From NCBI GenBank assembly GCA_947454955.1, contig CANGLW010000009.1, positions 1 through 64,000 of the forward strand: a stretch of 64,000 nt of DNA, given 5' to 3'. Of the stretch, positions 8,869-17,448 are shown in pieces. A program made the translations under genes and the position numbers. Position 1 is the stretch's first letter. Every line of letters starts with the position of its first letter. The DNA is from Comamonadaceae bacterium (GTDB taxonomy: Bacteria; Pseudomonadota; Gammaproteobacteria; Burkholderiales; Burkholderiaceae_C). The notes beneath the pieces were generated by a model that had not been told where the DNA came from, did not search any database, and worked only from the letters and a program-made list of their open reading frames with translations.

Positions 8869-11800
8869 ATGGCCAGTCCAACCATCGTCTCGTACACAAA
8901 TGCAGAAGTGACAGAGGACAGTTCGAGTCCCAATCTGACGTCATTTGTTACCCTTAAATTCAGCGACGCAGACTCAAGCACGCTGAGCTTCACCTCAGTA
9001 AACAAAGTGGGCACCACTCTCAACAAGGGGAGCCTAACGAAGCTGTCAGAGAACAAAGTCGGGACAGACTTTTATGTGACTTACGAATACACCGTAGCCA
9101 ATTCAGCCACGCAATTCTTAGGTGCTGGCGCCAGTGTTGTAGATGTCTTCACCATCTCCGCCAGCGATGGAACTAATTCGGTCAACCAAGACGTGAACGT
9201 TCGCATCACCGGCATCAACGACGCACCTGTTCTCTCGGCGCCAGGGACCACATTCAGCGCGACAGAAGATGCGCCCACCACCTACGCAAGATTGGCATTC
9301 ACCACGAGCGCAACGGATGTAGACACCAGTGACACCTTAAGAGTTGCTTCAGTGACTCCCGTTATTGGAGGCACACCCGTGTTGAACACAGACGGCACGG
9401 TGACCTTCACGCCTAGCGCAAACTTCAATGGCCCAGCCAAATTCAGCTACACAGTCACCGATGGCACTGCCACAAGTAACAGCGTAGAAGCTGTGGTCAA
9501 TGTGGCGCCAGCCAGTGACCCAGACACCATCAATACGAATGCCACATTGGCAGCGAACGGATTGAACAATGGAAACCTGAGAATAGGCGATGGCATCTCG
9601 GGCAGCAACTTTGTGGTGGCCACGGATACAGTGGATGCCCCGCGACTGGAAATTGGTTTGCGTGCAGACATGCGCTTCACAGGCCAAGCCACGCGAGACG
9701 CAGCGGATGCAACATTGTTCCTGGCGCCTAAAGGTGAGGGACTTGGCACGCTTAACACCAATGCAACTTTAGGGGACTTTGACGACACCTACGCACGCTG
9801 GAATTTCACATATTCCATCAATGCTGATACGGCAGGGCAAGGTGGAAAAATCAAAGATAACGCCTACCGTTTTGTCATCTCAAAACTAGGTGCCGACAAT
9901 TTACCCAACCCCTTGACAAGCTTTACTTTAGAAGAAGCTTTGGCGGCTAAGGCTAGTACAGAACAAGCGGCGGCGGTTCAAAACGGCAGCTTATTGCAAG
10001 ACAGCTTGAACCTGCGTGCCTTGCTAGGCAGTGGCTTTGATGCCAATGAACTCGCCACCTACCAAATTGCCATCGTAGCCACCAGCAGGGTCAATGGTTC
10101 TGAAGTTTTGCGAGACACCATCCGTGTGCAAGTTCAAAATGGCGCGCCTGTTGCCGTTGCTGACACTTTCAATGCGACCGAAGACACCCCTCTGAACATC
10201 GCAGCCAACCAACTGCTGAGCAACGACACCGACCCCGATCTTCGGGACACCTTAAGCATTGCTTCGGTGACTGCAGGCACGGGGGGCACACCCACCTTGA
10301 ACACCGATGGCTCGGTGACCTTCACGCCAAGTGCCAACTTCAACGGTGTAGCGAGCTTCAGCTACAAAGCTACTGATAAAAGTACGGCTAATGCCCTGAG
10401 CAACAGCGCCACCGTCACTGTCAATGTCGCGGCGGTGAACGATGCGCCCGTGGCTGTGGCAGACACCCTCAACGCAAGCCGCAACACTGCCGTCACCTAC
10501 ACGGCAGCCCAATTACTGGGTAACGACACCGATGCGGAGAATCAAGCACTGAAAATTAAAACGGTGAGCTCTGGCACCGGCGGGACGGCTGTTTTGAACA
10601 CCGATGGTACGGTGACCTTCACCCCCACAGCCAATTTCACAGGCCCGGCAAACTTCACGTACGTCGCCGCGGAAACCACCAGCCCGAACGTACAAAGCGC
10701 TGCTGCCACCGTCACGGTGAACGTCAACCCACCTGCCATCAACACTGCGCCGGTTGTTTCAAACCTAGCCCGTTTGTCAGTGAATGAAGGGGACACAACG
10801 CCCATCAGCATCAACTTACTGGACGGTGCGGTCGACAACGAGGGTGATGTCTTGACTGTTTCTGGGTTGAAGATCATTGTGAATGGCAACGATGCGGCGA
10901 GCTTGCCCGCTGGCATGAGTCTGAGCGGCAACACACTGCGTTTTGACCCCAGTAACGTCGCCTTCAATTCGCTCAAACAAGGCCAGGCCTTGGATATTCG
11001 TTTGAATTACAACGTGGTGGACGGTCGTAATGGCGTCACAGCTCAAAGCCAGTCCATCGTGATCAACGGCACCAACGACAACCCAGTGGTCGGCACGCCA
11101 CTGACCAGCAGCACAAGCAAAGGGTCAAACGCTTACACATTGAATCTGCTCACTGGCGCCAGTGATCCCGATGCAGGCGATAACATTTATGTCACTAACC
11201 TGACTTATGCCATCAACGGTGGCGCTCCTACGAATGCAACGCCCTCCGGGGTTAGTCTGAGCGGCAACATCCTCACCGTCAATCCGAAAGACGCCGCCTT
11301 CAACACGCTTTACGCGGGTCAATCCCAGACCATCACTGTGGCTTACCGCGTGCAAGACTCATTTGGTGGGTTCACGAACCAAACCGAAACCATCACCATC
11401 GCAGGCGCTGGCAGTGCGCCTAACTTAGCACCAACAGTCACTTACCTGGATGAATCCCGAACCACTGAGGGCGCTGATAGTTATGTCCTCGATTTGTTAC
11501 GTGGCGCAAATGATGCTGAAGGCGCCGCACTGAGCGTGACAGGCTTGAGATTTCGCGTGGGTGATTCATCTTCGAGCACAAGCACCTTGTCTGGTCTAAG
11601 CCTATCTAACACTGGGCTACTCACTGTCAATCCGAAAGATGCTTCTTTTGACACCATTTCTTCAGGTTCTACCCGCGCCATCTTGCTGAACTACTTGGTC
11701 AGCGATGGCGTGAATTCAACGGCTCAAAGTCAATCGATCGTCATTTCAGGTACAAATGACCAACCCTCAGTTGCTGCCGCACTGAGTTCCACGAAAACCA

Positions 11801-13050
11801 AAGGCGATGCGGCTTACACCGTTAACCTGCTCGAGGGTGCCAACGACGTCGACGCTGGCGATAGCCTTTACCTTGCGAATGTGTCCTACACAGTAGATGG
11901 CACAGCCATCAACAACACGCCAGCAGGTCTGAGTATCAGTGGCAACAAGTTAACCATCAATCCGTCTGATGCTGGATTCAACAACCTCTACACCGGACAA
12001 AGCAAAGTCATCGCCGTGACTTACCAGGTGAAGGATTCATTTGGTGCTTTTGTGGATCAGACAGAGACCATCACCATCAATGGCACAGGTGCTGCACCTG
12101 TGGCGGCGAACCGCGCGCCACTCTTGAATGATTTGCCTAACGGCCCCTTAGGTTTGCTCAATGGCACCAACCATCGCCCCTTCAACTTCAGCGTGGCCGA
12201 CGCGGATGGCAACCCACTGACCTTAACACTCAGTGCAAGCCAAGGCACGATCAATGGGCTCATCGATGCTGACGCACTCGCACCTGGTCTTCAATTGCAA
12301 GGCAGTGCCAGCCAAATCAACGCAGCTCTGAACTCGGCCAGTTTTTCATCAACGCAAAGCAGCACAGTGGCACTGGCCCTGAACGATGGATTTGCAACGA
12401 CCACGGGCACCATCAAATTCAGCCCAGCACCTGCACCTGGTACCACTGCGAATGTGACGCCTTATGGCGGGGTGGCCATCAACGGCTTACAGCAGGTGGG
12501 CCAAGTCTTGAGCGCCAACACGACCAACTTGTATGACCCGAACGGCATGGGAAGCGCTTTGAGCTACCAATGGTTCAGGGATGGTCAAGCGATTGGCAAC
12601 GCCTCCAATAAGAGCTATTTAGTGACGAACGCAGACTCAGGTCATGATTTGAGTGTGCAAGTGAGCTACCGAGACCTGGCTGGCTATGACGAAGCTGTCA
12701 TGTCTTACAGCCTCACGGCCTTTGGCGGAACATCCTTGGTCAATCAAACCCCGTACGGTGGTGTGAGTATTGACGGCACAGCCGGTGGCGCAAAAATAGG
12801 TAGCACATTAACCGCTGTCACCGCCCAGCTGGTCGATCCGAACGGCATCAACCCAAACGGTATTGCCACCAACAAAGCTTTCGAGTACCAGTGGTTCAGC
12901 GATGGTCAAGCCATTGGAAACGCAACCAACAGCAGTTATCTGGTGAGCAGTCTCGATCAAGGTCACAACCTGAGCGTGAATGTGAGCTTTAAAGACTTGC
13001 TGGGTAACAGAGAGTCCGTCAGCTCTTACGATCTTTACGCCTACCTGTGA
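8869..13050 (+). CDS. Large repeat adhesin, probable type I secretion substrate
   Basis: This is a 1393-residue protein with no Sec signal, built almost wholly of Ig/cadherin-like beta domains. Tandem-95-type repeats with the core LNTDGTVTFTPSANFNG occur at about 118-213, 427-521 and 523-621. An unrelated segment of about 200 residues sits at 214-425. A duplicated pair of domains of about 110 residues each spans 625-851 and 852-1080. Two Ig-like domains with the core YQWF-DGQAIGNA end the protein. No GGxGxD RTX repeats and no LapA-type retention module are visible. The C-terminus (YDLYAYL) is an Asp followed by hydrophobic residues, as in some type I secretion signals. The secretion operon lies convergently 15 bases downstream. 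Role inferred: released or loosely held biofilm adhesin. Confidence 0.8.
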   Translation: MASPTIVSYTNAEVTEDSSSPNLTSFVTLKFSDADSSTLSFTSVNKVGTTLNKGSLTKLSENKVGTDFYVTYEYTVANSATQFLGAGASVVDVFTISASDGTNSVNQDVNVRITGINDAPVLSAPGTTFSATEDAPTTYARLAFTTSATDVDTSDTLRVASVTPVIGGTPVLNTDGTVTFTPSANFNGPAKFSYTVTDGTATSNSVEAVVNVAPASDPDTINTNATLAANGLNNGNLRIGDGISGSNFVVATDTVDAPRLEIGLRADMRFTGQATRDAADATLFLAPKGEGLGTLNTNATLGDFDDTYARWNFTYSINADTAGQGGKIKDNAYRFVISKLGADNLPNPLTSFTLEEALAAKASTEQAAAVQNGSLLQDSLNLRALLGSGFDANELATYQIAIVATSRVNGSEVLRDTIRVQVQNGAPVAVADTFNATEDTPLNIAANQLLSNDTDPDLRDTLSIASVTAGTGGTPTLNTDGSVTFTPSANFNGVASFSYKATDKSTANALSNSATVTVNVAAVNDAPVAVADTLNASRNTAVTYTAAQLLGNDTDAENQALKIKTVSSGTGGTAVLNTDGTVTFTPTANFTGPANFTYVAAETTSPNVQSAAATVTVNVNPPAINTAPVVSNLARLSVNEGDTTPISINLLDGAVDNEGDVLTVSGLKIIVNGNDAASLPAGMSLSGNTLRFDPSNVAFNSLKQGQALDIRLNYNVVDGRNGVTAQSQSIVINGTNDNPVVGTPLTSSTSKGSNAYTLNLLTGASDPDAGDNIYVTNLTYAINGGAPTNATPSGVSLSGNILTVNPKDAAFNTLYAGQSQTITVAYRVQDSFGGFTNQTETITIAGAGSAPNLAPTVTYLDESRTTEGADSYVLDLLRGANDAEGAALSVTGLRFRVGDSSSSTSTLSGLSLSNTGLLTVNPKDASFDTISSGSTRAILLNYLVSDGVNSTAQSQSIVISGTNDQPSVAAALSSTKTKGDAAYTVNLLEGANDVDAGDSLYLANVSYTVDGTAINNTPAGLSISGNKLTINPSDAGFNNLYTGQSKVIAVTYQVKDSFGAFVDQTETITINGTGAAPVAANRAPLLNDLPNGPLGLLNGTNHRPFNFSVADADGNPLTLTLSASQGTINGLIDADALAPGLQLQGSASQINAALNSASFSSTQSSTVALALNDGFATTTGTIKFSPAPAPGTTANVTPYGGVAINGLQQVGQVLSANTTNLYDPNGMGSALSYQWFRDGQAIGNASNKSYLVTNADSGHDLSVQVSYRDLAGYDEAVMSYSLTAFGGTSLVNQTPYGGVSIDGTAGGAKIGSTLTAVTAQLVDPNGINPNGIATNKAFEYQWFSDGQAIGNATNSSYLVSSLDQGHNLSVNVSFKDLLGNRESVSSYDLYAYL
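10741..11421 (+). repeat. Adhesin super-repeat, copy 1 (two domains)
   Basis: This segment encodes residues 625-851 and is built of two unlike beta domains, A then B. A carries SGLKIIVNG and ends QSIVINGTND. B begins after TSSTSKG and contains YAGQSQTITVAYRV. The same A-B order recurs immediately downstream. Confidence 0.7.
11422..12108 (+). repeat. Adhesin super-repeat, copy 2 (two domains)
   Basis: This segment encodes residues 852-1080 and repeats the A-B order of the preceding block: VTGLRFRVG and QSIVISGTND in A, then SSTKTKG and YTGQSKVIAVTYQV in B. Lengths differ by only two codons (227 versus 229), pointing to duplication of the pair as a unit. Confidence 0.7.
12451..13047 (+). repeat. 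Tandem C-terminal Ig-like domains of the adhesin
   Basis: There are two units, 12451-12738 and 12739-13047, each starting TPYGGV near its beginning and sharing YQWF-DGQAIGNA, SYLV and GH-LSV-VS. The second carries a short insertion (NPNGIATNKAF). They form the protein's C-terminal end, where a type I secretion signal would be expected. Confidence 0.7.
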
Positions 13051-13056
13051 ACCACC

Positions 13057-13099
13057 GCAGCCTTTTCACAGCTTGAAGCTGATGTACTGAAAAGGCTGC
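13057..13099. other. Nested inverted repeat between convergent genes
   Basis: Perfect 12-bp arms (13057-13068 GCAGCCTTTTCA and 13088-13099) enclose a 19-base loop. The loop itself contains the small inverted repeat CAGCTT-G-AAGCTG (13069-13081). The left arm overlaps the stop of the leftward TolC gene, and the structure lies just after the adhesin stop. There is no T-run, so it is not a classical intrinsic terminator. It may act as a bidirectional structural stop or mRNA 3' end stabiliser. Confidence 0.5.
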
Positions 13100-14436
13100 G
13101 CCAGCCAGCTGTTGAGCTTGACCAGGGCTTCGGTTTTGTCGCCGCCGCTCAGGGCATTGAGCCTGACGAGGGAGATCATGTAGGTGTAGCGGGCAGTGGC
13201 CAGGTCGCGTTTGGCGGTCTGACGCTGTTGCTGGGCATTGAACACATCCACCAGGGTACGGGTGCCGCCTTCGTACGATCGTTTGCTGGACTCCACCAGC
13301 TGCTCGGCCGAGCGCACAGCGGTCTCCAAACCTTGCACCCGCAAAATGCCTTCGGTCACGCCGCGGTATTCACGGTGGATGCGCACGCTCAAATCGCGCT
13401 TGGCTGCCTCTAGCAACTCTTCGGCGCGGGTCACCTCAGCCATGGCTTGGCGCACGGTGGAGTCCACCACCCCACCCGCATAAATCGGCACGGTTAACTG
13501 CACACCGATCACACGGTTGGTGTAACTCGAACTTGGAAAGTTCACGTTTTCGCTGCCGCTGCGCACCACCTGCGCCAAGGCATCCAGTGTGGGCAAATGA
13601 CCCGCGCGCGACTTTTCAATCTCCAGGCGCGCCGCTTCCAAGCGCGCTTTGAGGGCTTGAATTTCAGGGCTTCGGTCATAGGCCATTTGCACCCAAGCCT
13701 CCAGCGACTGGTTGGGCCGCGCCAACACCATGCGTTGTGCATCCAGCGCCTGCAGGTGGTCGTAAGGCTGGTTGATGAGCACCTCCACCTGACGACGGGT
13801 GAGCTCCACCTGCTGTCGGGCTTCGAGCTCTTGGGCGAGTGCCAGGTCCAGGCGGGCTTGGGCTTCGTCGACATCGGTGCGCACACCGGCACCGTTGGCC
13901 AGTGATTTTTTAGCCGCGGCCAACTGCGTGCTGATGGCTGAGATTTGCACCATCACCAAGTCCACCTGGTCTTTGGCCAGCAGCGCCTCCAGGTACGCAC
14001 CCGCCACACGCACACCCAGGTTTTGGGTTTCTGTTTCCAGCACGGCCTGGGCATCGCGCACCAAAAAGCCAGCTTGCGTGAGACCCACCATCAAAGGCCT
14101 GCGAAAGATCGTCTGCCGGATGCCCAGGGTTTGGTTGTCGCTGTTGTAACGATCGGACTGCGCATCCGACCCGGCTTGCGTGCGCGTGAGGTCGTTGGCA
14201 TTCAAGCCTGCGTTGAAGGACACATTGGGCAGCAACTGCGAACGGGCTTGCGGCACGCGCTCTTGGGCCGAGAGGTTGGCAGCCACCGCGGCCTTCAGGG
14301 TCGAGTCTTGCGACAAGGCCAGCTGGTACACCTGCATGAGGTCGATCGCCCAAGCCGAACTTGATGCTATGAATAGTGAAGCAAGACATGCATATTTCAC
14401 CATGCTTAAGAAGCGATTTAACGGAATTATTCGCAT
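13066..14436 (-). CDS. TolC/PrtF-type outer-membrane channel of type I secretion
   Basis: This 456-residue protein belongs to the outer-membrane efflux (OEP) family, the exit channel of a type I secretion system. It has a Sec signal (cleavage near SSAWA, residues 26-30) followed by IDLMQVYQLALSQDS, the usual opening of AprF/PrtF proteins. Two long coiled-coil OEP halves and the typical TLVDVFNAQQQRQTAKRDLA segment near the C-terminus follow. The start has an excellent ribosome site (AAGGAGG) located inside the last codons of the HlyD gene, with stop and start nearly touching. It is last in the four-gene operon. Together with the adaptor and the two ATPases it would complete the envelope-spanning exporter. 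Confidence 0.9.
   Translation of the reverse strand: MRIIPLNRFLSMVKYACLASLFIASSSAWAIDLMQVYQLALSQDSTLKAAVAANLSAQERVPQARSQLLPNVSFNAGLNANDLTRTQAGSDAQSDRYNSDNQTLGIRQTIFRRPLMVGLTQAGFLVRDAQAVLETETQNLGVRVAGAYLEALLAKDQVDLVMVQISAISTQLAAAKKSLANGAGVRTDVDEAQARLDLALAQELEARQQVELTRRQVEVLINQPYDHLQALDAQRMVLARPNQSLEAWVQMAYDRSPEIQALKARLEAARLEIEKSRAGHLPTLDALAQVVRSGSENVNFPSSSYTNRVIGVQLTVPIYAGGVVDSTVRQAMAEVTRAEELLEAAKRDLSVRIHREYRGVTEGILRVQGLETAVRSAEQLVESSKRSYEGGTRTLVDVFNAQQQRQTAKRDLATARYTYMISLVRLNALSGGDKTEALVKLNSWLAQPFQYISFKL
14365..14383. repeat. 19-bp palindromic motif, copy in TolC signal sequence
   Basis: TGCTATGAATAGTGAAGCA fits TGCT-N11-AGCA and encodes part of the signal peptide of the TolC-like protein. 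Confidence 0.4.
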
Positions 14437-14437
14437 C

Positions 14438-15787
14438 TCAACCCTCCTTCATGGCAGACGCCAAGCGTTTGAGGAAGGGGCCGGTGATGTACTGCAGGGC
14501 CGAGCGTTCACCGGTTTTGATGATCACCTCAGCCGTCATACCGGCTTGCAGCTGGCGCGCCCCCAAGGTGCGCATGCCTTGCTCGGTGATGCGTGTGCGT
14601 GCCAGGTAGTAGCTCACCCCGGTTTGTGGGTCGGTCAGCAAGTCGCTGGAGATGGACAGCAACTCACCCTCAAGCACCAACTGCGGCGCGTTCAAGAAAG
14701 CGGAGAAACGCACATCGACTTTCAAGCCCGTTTGCACACGGTCGATGAGTTGCGGCTCTACACGCGACTCCACCAACAGCGGCTCGTTGTTGGGCACGAT
14801 GTCCATCAACTTTTGCCCGGCCTGTACCACCGCCCCCACCGACTGCGTGGTCAAGCCCACCACTTGGCCGGTAGCCGGCGCTTTGATGACCGCGCGGTTC
14901 AAGTCAGCCTTCACAAACACGTACTTGTCCGCATCGCCTTCCACCTCGCGGTTCACATCGGCCAGTTGCGACTCCACCTCTTTGCGGTATTCCTGCATGC
15001 GCGCATTGGCACGTTGGCGCAGCTCGGCCATCGAGCGCTGGGTGCGGGTGATGTTGCCCATCAACTCGGCAATCGCACCTTGGGTTTCAGCCACATTGCG
15101 TTCCAGCTCTAACTGGCGGTTGCGGGGTGCATACCCATCACGCACCAACTCGCGGGTGCTGCCCAGCTCTTCAATCAGCAAGGCCAATTGGCTGCGCCGG
15201 CTTTTAAGTAAATTCTCGTAACCAAAGAGCTGCCCCTTTTGCCCTTCAATGCTTTGCTCAAACACATCCAAATCGGCACGCAAGCCCGCGCGGCGCGAGG
15301 CCAGCAACTGGTTTTGCGTGGCAATGTGCGATTGGATTTGCGGGTCACGCAAGCCCTCTTGCAAATCAGGGTGGTAGTTGATGTTGCCCGCGCCACGTTG
15401 CTCGCTTTGCAAACGGCTTTGCGCCGCGCGCAGGCCCAGGTATTTTTGGCGCACGCTTTGGTAGTTGGAACGCGCCAGGTCTTCGTCCAACACCATCAAG
15501 GTTTGGCCTTCCACCACTTGGTCGCCCTCGCGCACCAGCACCTCTTTGAGGATGCCACCACTGAAGTGCTGCACCGCTTTGCGCTTGGTGTCCACCGTCA
15601 CCGTGCCCTGGGTGGGCACACCAGAATCCAGGGGCGCCAAAGCAGCCCACAAGAGAAAGCCACCAAAGCCCACGCCCAGCAGGGCCAAGCCAAAGCGCGC
15701 GGCCATGGACGCGTCGGAATACAGCTCGATGTTGTCAGCCGGTCTGGCTGTGGCGGTGGACATGAAGTTTTGCATAGAGGCTTTCAA
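14438..15787 (-). CDS. HlyD/PrtE-type periplasmic adaptor of type I secretion
   Basis: A membrane fusion protein of 449 residues linking the inner-membrane ABC transporter to the TolC-like channel. It has a short cytoplasmic N-terminus, one membrane helix (about residues 31-50), a beta-barrel/lipoyl half (GGILKEVLVREGDQVVEGQ), a long coiled-coil hairpin, the second lipoyl half (IKAPATGQVVGLTTQSVG) and a C-terminal barrel containing VGMTAEV-like sequence (LQAGMTAEVIIKTGERS). The size and motifs fit the AprE/PrtE group. The start overlaps the stop of the upstream ATPase (ATGA), and the stop abuts the TolC gene, so all are translationally coupled. Confidence 0.92.
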   Translation of the reverse strand: MKASMQNFMSTATARPADNIELYSDASMAARFGLALLGVGFGGFLLWAALAPLDSGVPTQGTVTVDTKRKAVQHFSGGILKEVLVREGDQVVEGQTLMVLDEDLARSNYQSVRQKYLGLRAAQSRLQSEQRGAGNINYHPDLQEGLRDPQIQSHIATQNQLLASRRAGLRADLDVFEQSIEGQKGQLFGYENLLKSRRSQLALLIEELGSTRELVRDGYAPRNRQLELERNVAETQGAIAELMGNITRTQRSMAELRQRANARMQEYRKEVESQLADVNREVEGDADKYVFVKADLNRAVIKAPATGQVVGLTTQSVGAVVQAGQKLMDIVPNNEPLLVESRVEPQLIDRVQTGLKVDVRFSAFLNAPQLVLEGELLSISSDLLTDPQTGVSYYLARTRITEQGMRTLGARQLQAGMTAEVIIKTGERSALQYITGPFLKRLASAMKEG

Positions 15788-17448
15788 GCGCGTTTTTTCA
15801 TTTCTTGCGGTGATCCGCTGTACTGCAAGCGGCCCTCGGCCATCACCAGCACCTGGTCAGACATGTCCAGCACATCGGGACGGTGGGTGATGAGCAAGGC
15901 GATGCAGCCCTTGCGTTTGAGTTCATCCAAGACCTTGGCCAGCGCGGCTTGGCCCACGTCGTCCAGGTTGGCGTTGGGCTCATCGAGCACCACCAAATCG
16001 GGTTCGCCGTAAATCGCACGGGCCAAGCCGATGCGCTGACGTTGCCCGCCTGAGAGCGCCATGCCGCCTTCGCCTAGGGGTGTGTCGTAGCCCTGGGGCA
16101 AGCGCAAAATCATTTGGTGCAGGTCAGCACTCATGGCCGCGGCAATCACCTTCTGGGCGTCCACCTCTTGCATGCGCGCGATGTTTTGCGACACCGTGCC
16201 GTCAAACAATTCCACGTCTTGCGGCAAGTAACCCACGCGCTCGCCAATGGCCATGCGGTCAAAGTTGGCCATGGCTTCAGACCCCCACATCACTTGCCCT
16301 GTGTAATCGGGCCAGATGCCTAAGAGCACACGCGCCAGGGTGGACTTGCCCGACCCCGAATGCCCTAGCACCACGGTGAGCGAGCCTGGCCATGCCTCGA
16401 AACTCAGGCCATTCAAAATGGGTTTGCTGCGCTCAGGCGTGGTGGCCACCAGGTTCTTCACGCGCAAGACCGCGCGCACATCGGGGCGGTTGTGGTGTGT
16501 GGGCTCTTGCCGCACTTGCGTCAGCAGTTCATCCAAACGCCAAAACGCTGCGGTGGCACTGACCATACCTTTCCACGTGCCGGTGAGCGCATCAATCGGC
16601 GCCAAGGCTTTGGACATGAGCACGTTCGAAGCAATCATGGCGCCGGCTGACAACTCGCCTTGAATCACCAGCAAAGCCCCCGCACCCAAAGAGAGTGACT
16701 GCATGGTGTAGCGCAAAAATTTGGTCCAGGCGGTCAAGACATGCTGGGTGCGTTGGGTCTTGGTGTAGATGGCCATGCTGACCGCATGGCGCACGCGCCA
16801 GCGTTGTTGCAAGCCGGCAAACATACCCATGGCTTCGACCACCTCCACATTGCGCAGCTTTTGCTCCAGGAACTGGCTGCTGTCTTTGTAGGCCTGGTTC
16901 AAGCGCTCATGCGGCTCGTGGGTATAACGCTGGCTGATGGCCACGGTGATGCCGAGCAAGGCACAAAACACCAAGGCACTCACGCCCAAAAACGGGTGCA
17001 GGAAAAACAAAACCGTGATGTACACAAACACCCAGGGCATGTCGAAAAACGCAAACAAACCTTGACCAGTGAGGAACTGGCGCAGCTCGGTCAAATCAGA
17101 AAACGCGCCCGAGGGGTTGGTCTCATGCGGGTTGAGGTGTTTGCGGTAACTGGCCTCGAACACCTGGGGGCTCACCGAGCGGTCAAAGCGCACACCCATG
17201 CGGATCAACAAGCGCGAACGCAACCACTCGGCCAAGGCGCTGATGCCAAACAAATACACGGTGATGACCGAGATGAAAACAAGGGTGAGCTCGCTGCGGC
17301 TGATCAGCACCCGGTCGTACACCTGCAGCATGTAGACCGTGGGGGCGAGCATGAGCAAATTGGCCACGATGCTGAACACCGCGGCCACCACAAACTGGTG
17401 CTTCAAGGCCAGGATTTCGCTGGCCATGCTGCTTAGACGTTCACTCAT
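15784..17448 (-). CDS. Type I secretion ABC half-transporter, second ATPase
   Basis: This 554-residue PrtD/AprD-type half-transporter has six membrane helices in the first 300 residues and a C-terminal nucleotide-binding domain. It has a canonical Walker A (GHSGSGKST), signature LSGGQRQR, Walker B with catalytic Glu (VVLDEPNANLD) and the H-loop (LLITHRPD). No C39 peptidase or C39-like domain is present. It overlaps the preceding ABC gene by the ATGA junction and likewise the HlyD gene after it. Its motifs are all intact, whereas the partner has an altered signature. I infer that the two form a heterodimer. The alternative is two homodimers serving different substrates. Confidence 0.92.
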   Translation of the reverse strand: MSERLSSMASEILALKHQFVVAAVFSIVANLLMLAPTVYMLQVYDRVLISRSELTLVFISVITVYLFGISALAEWLRSRLLIRMGVRFDRSVSPQVFEASYRKHLNPHETNPSGAFSDLTELRQFLTGQGLFAFFDMPWVFVYITVLFFLHPFLGVSALVFCALLGITVAISQRYTHEPHERLNQAYKDSSQFLEQKLRNVEVVEAMGMFAGLQQRWRVRHAVSMAIYTKTQRTQHVLTAWTKFLRYTMQSLSLGAGALLVIQGELSAGAMIASNVLMSKALAPIDALTGTWKGMVSATAAFWRLDELLTQVRQEPTHHNRPDVRAVLRVKNLVATTPERSKPILNGLSFEAWPGSLTVVLGHSGSGKSTLARVLLGIWPDYTGQVMWGSEAMANFDRMAIGERVGYLPQDVELFDGTVSQNIARMQEVDAQKVIAAAMSADLHQMILRLPQGYDTPLGEGGMALSGGQRQRIGLARAIYGEPDLVVLDEPNANLDDVGQAALAKVLDELKRKGCIALLITHRPDVLDMSDQVLVMAEGRLQYSGSPQEMKKRA

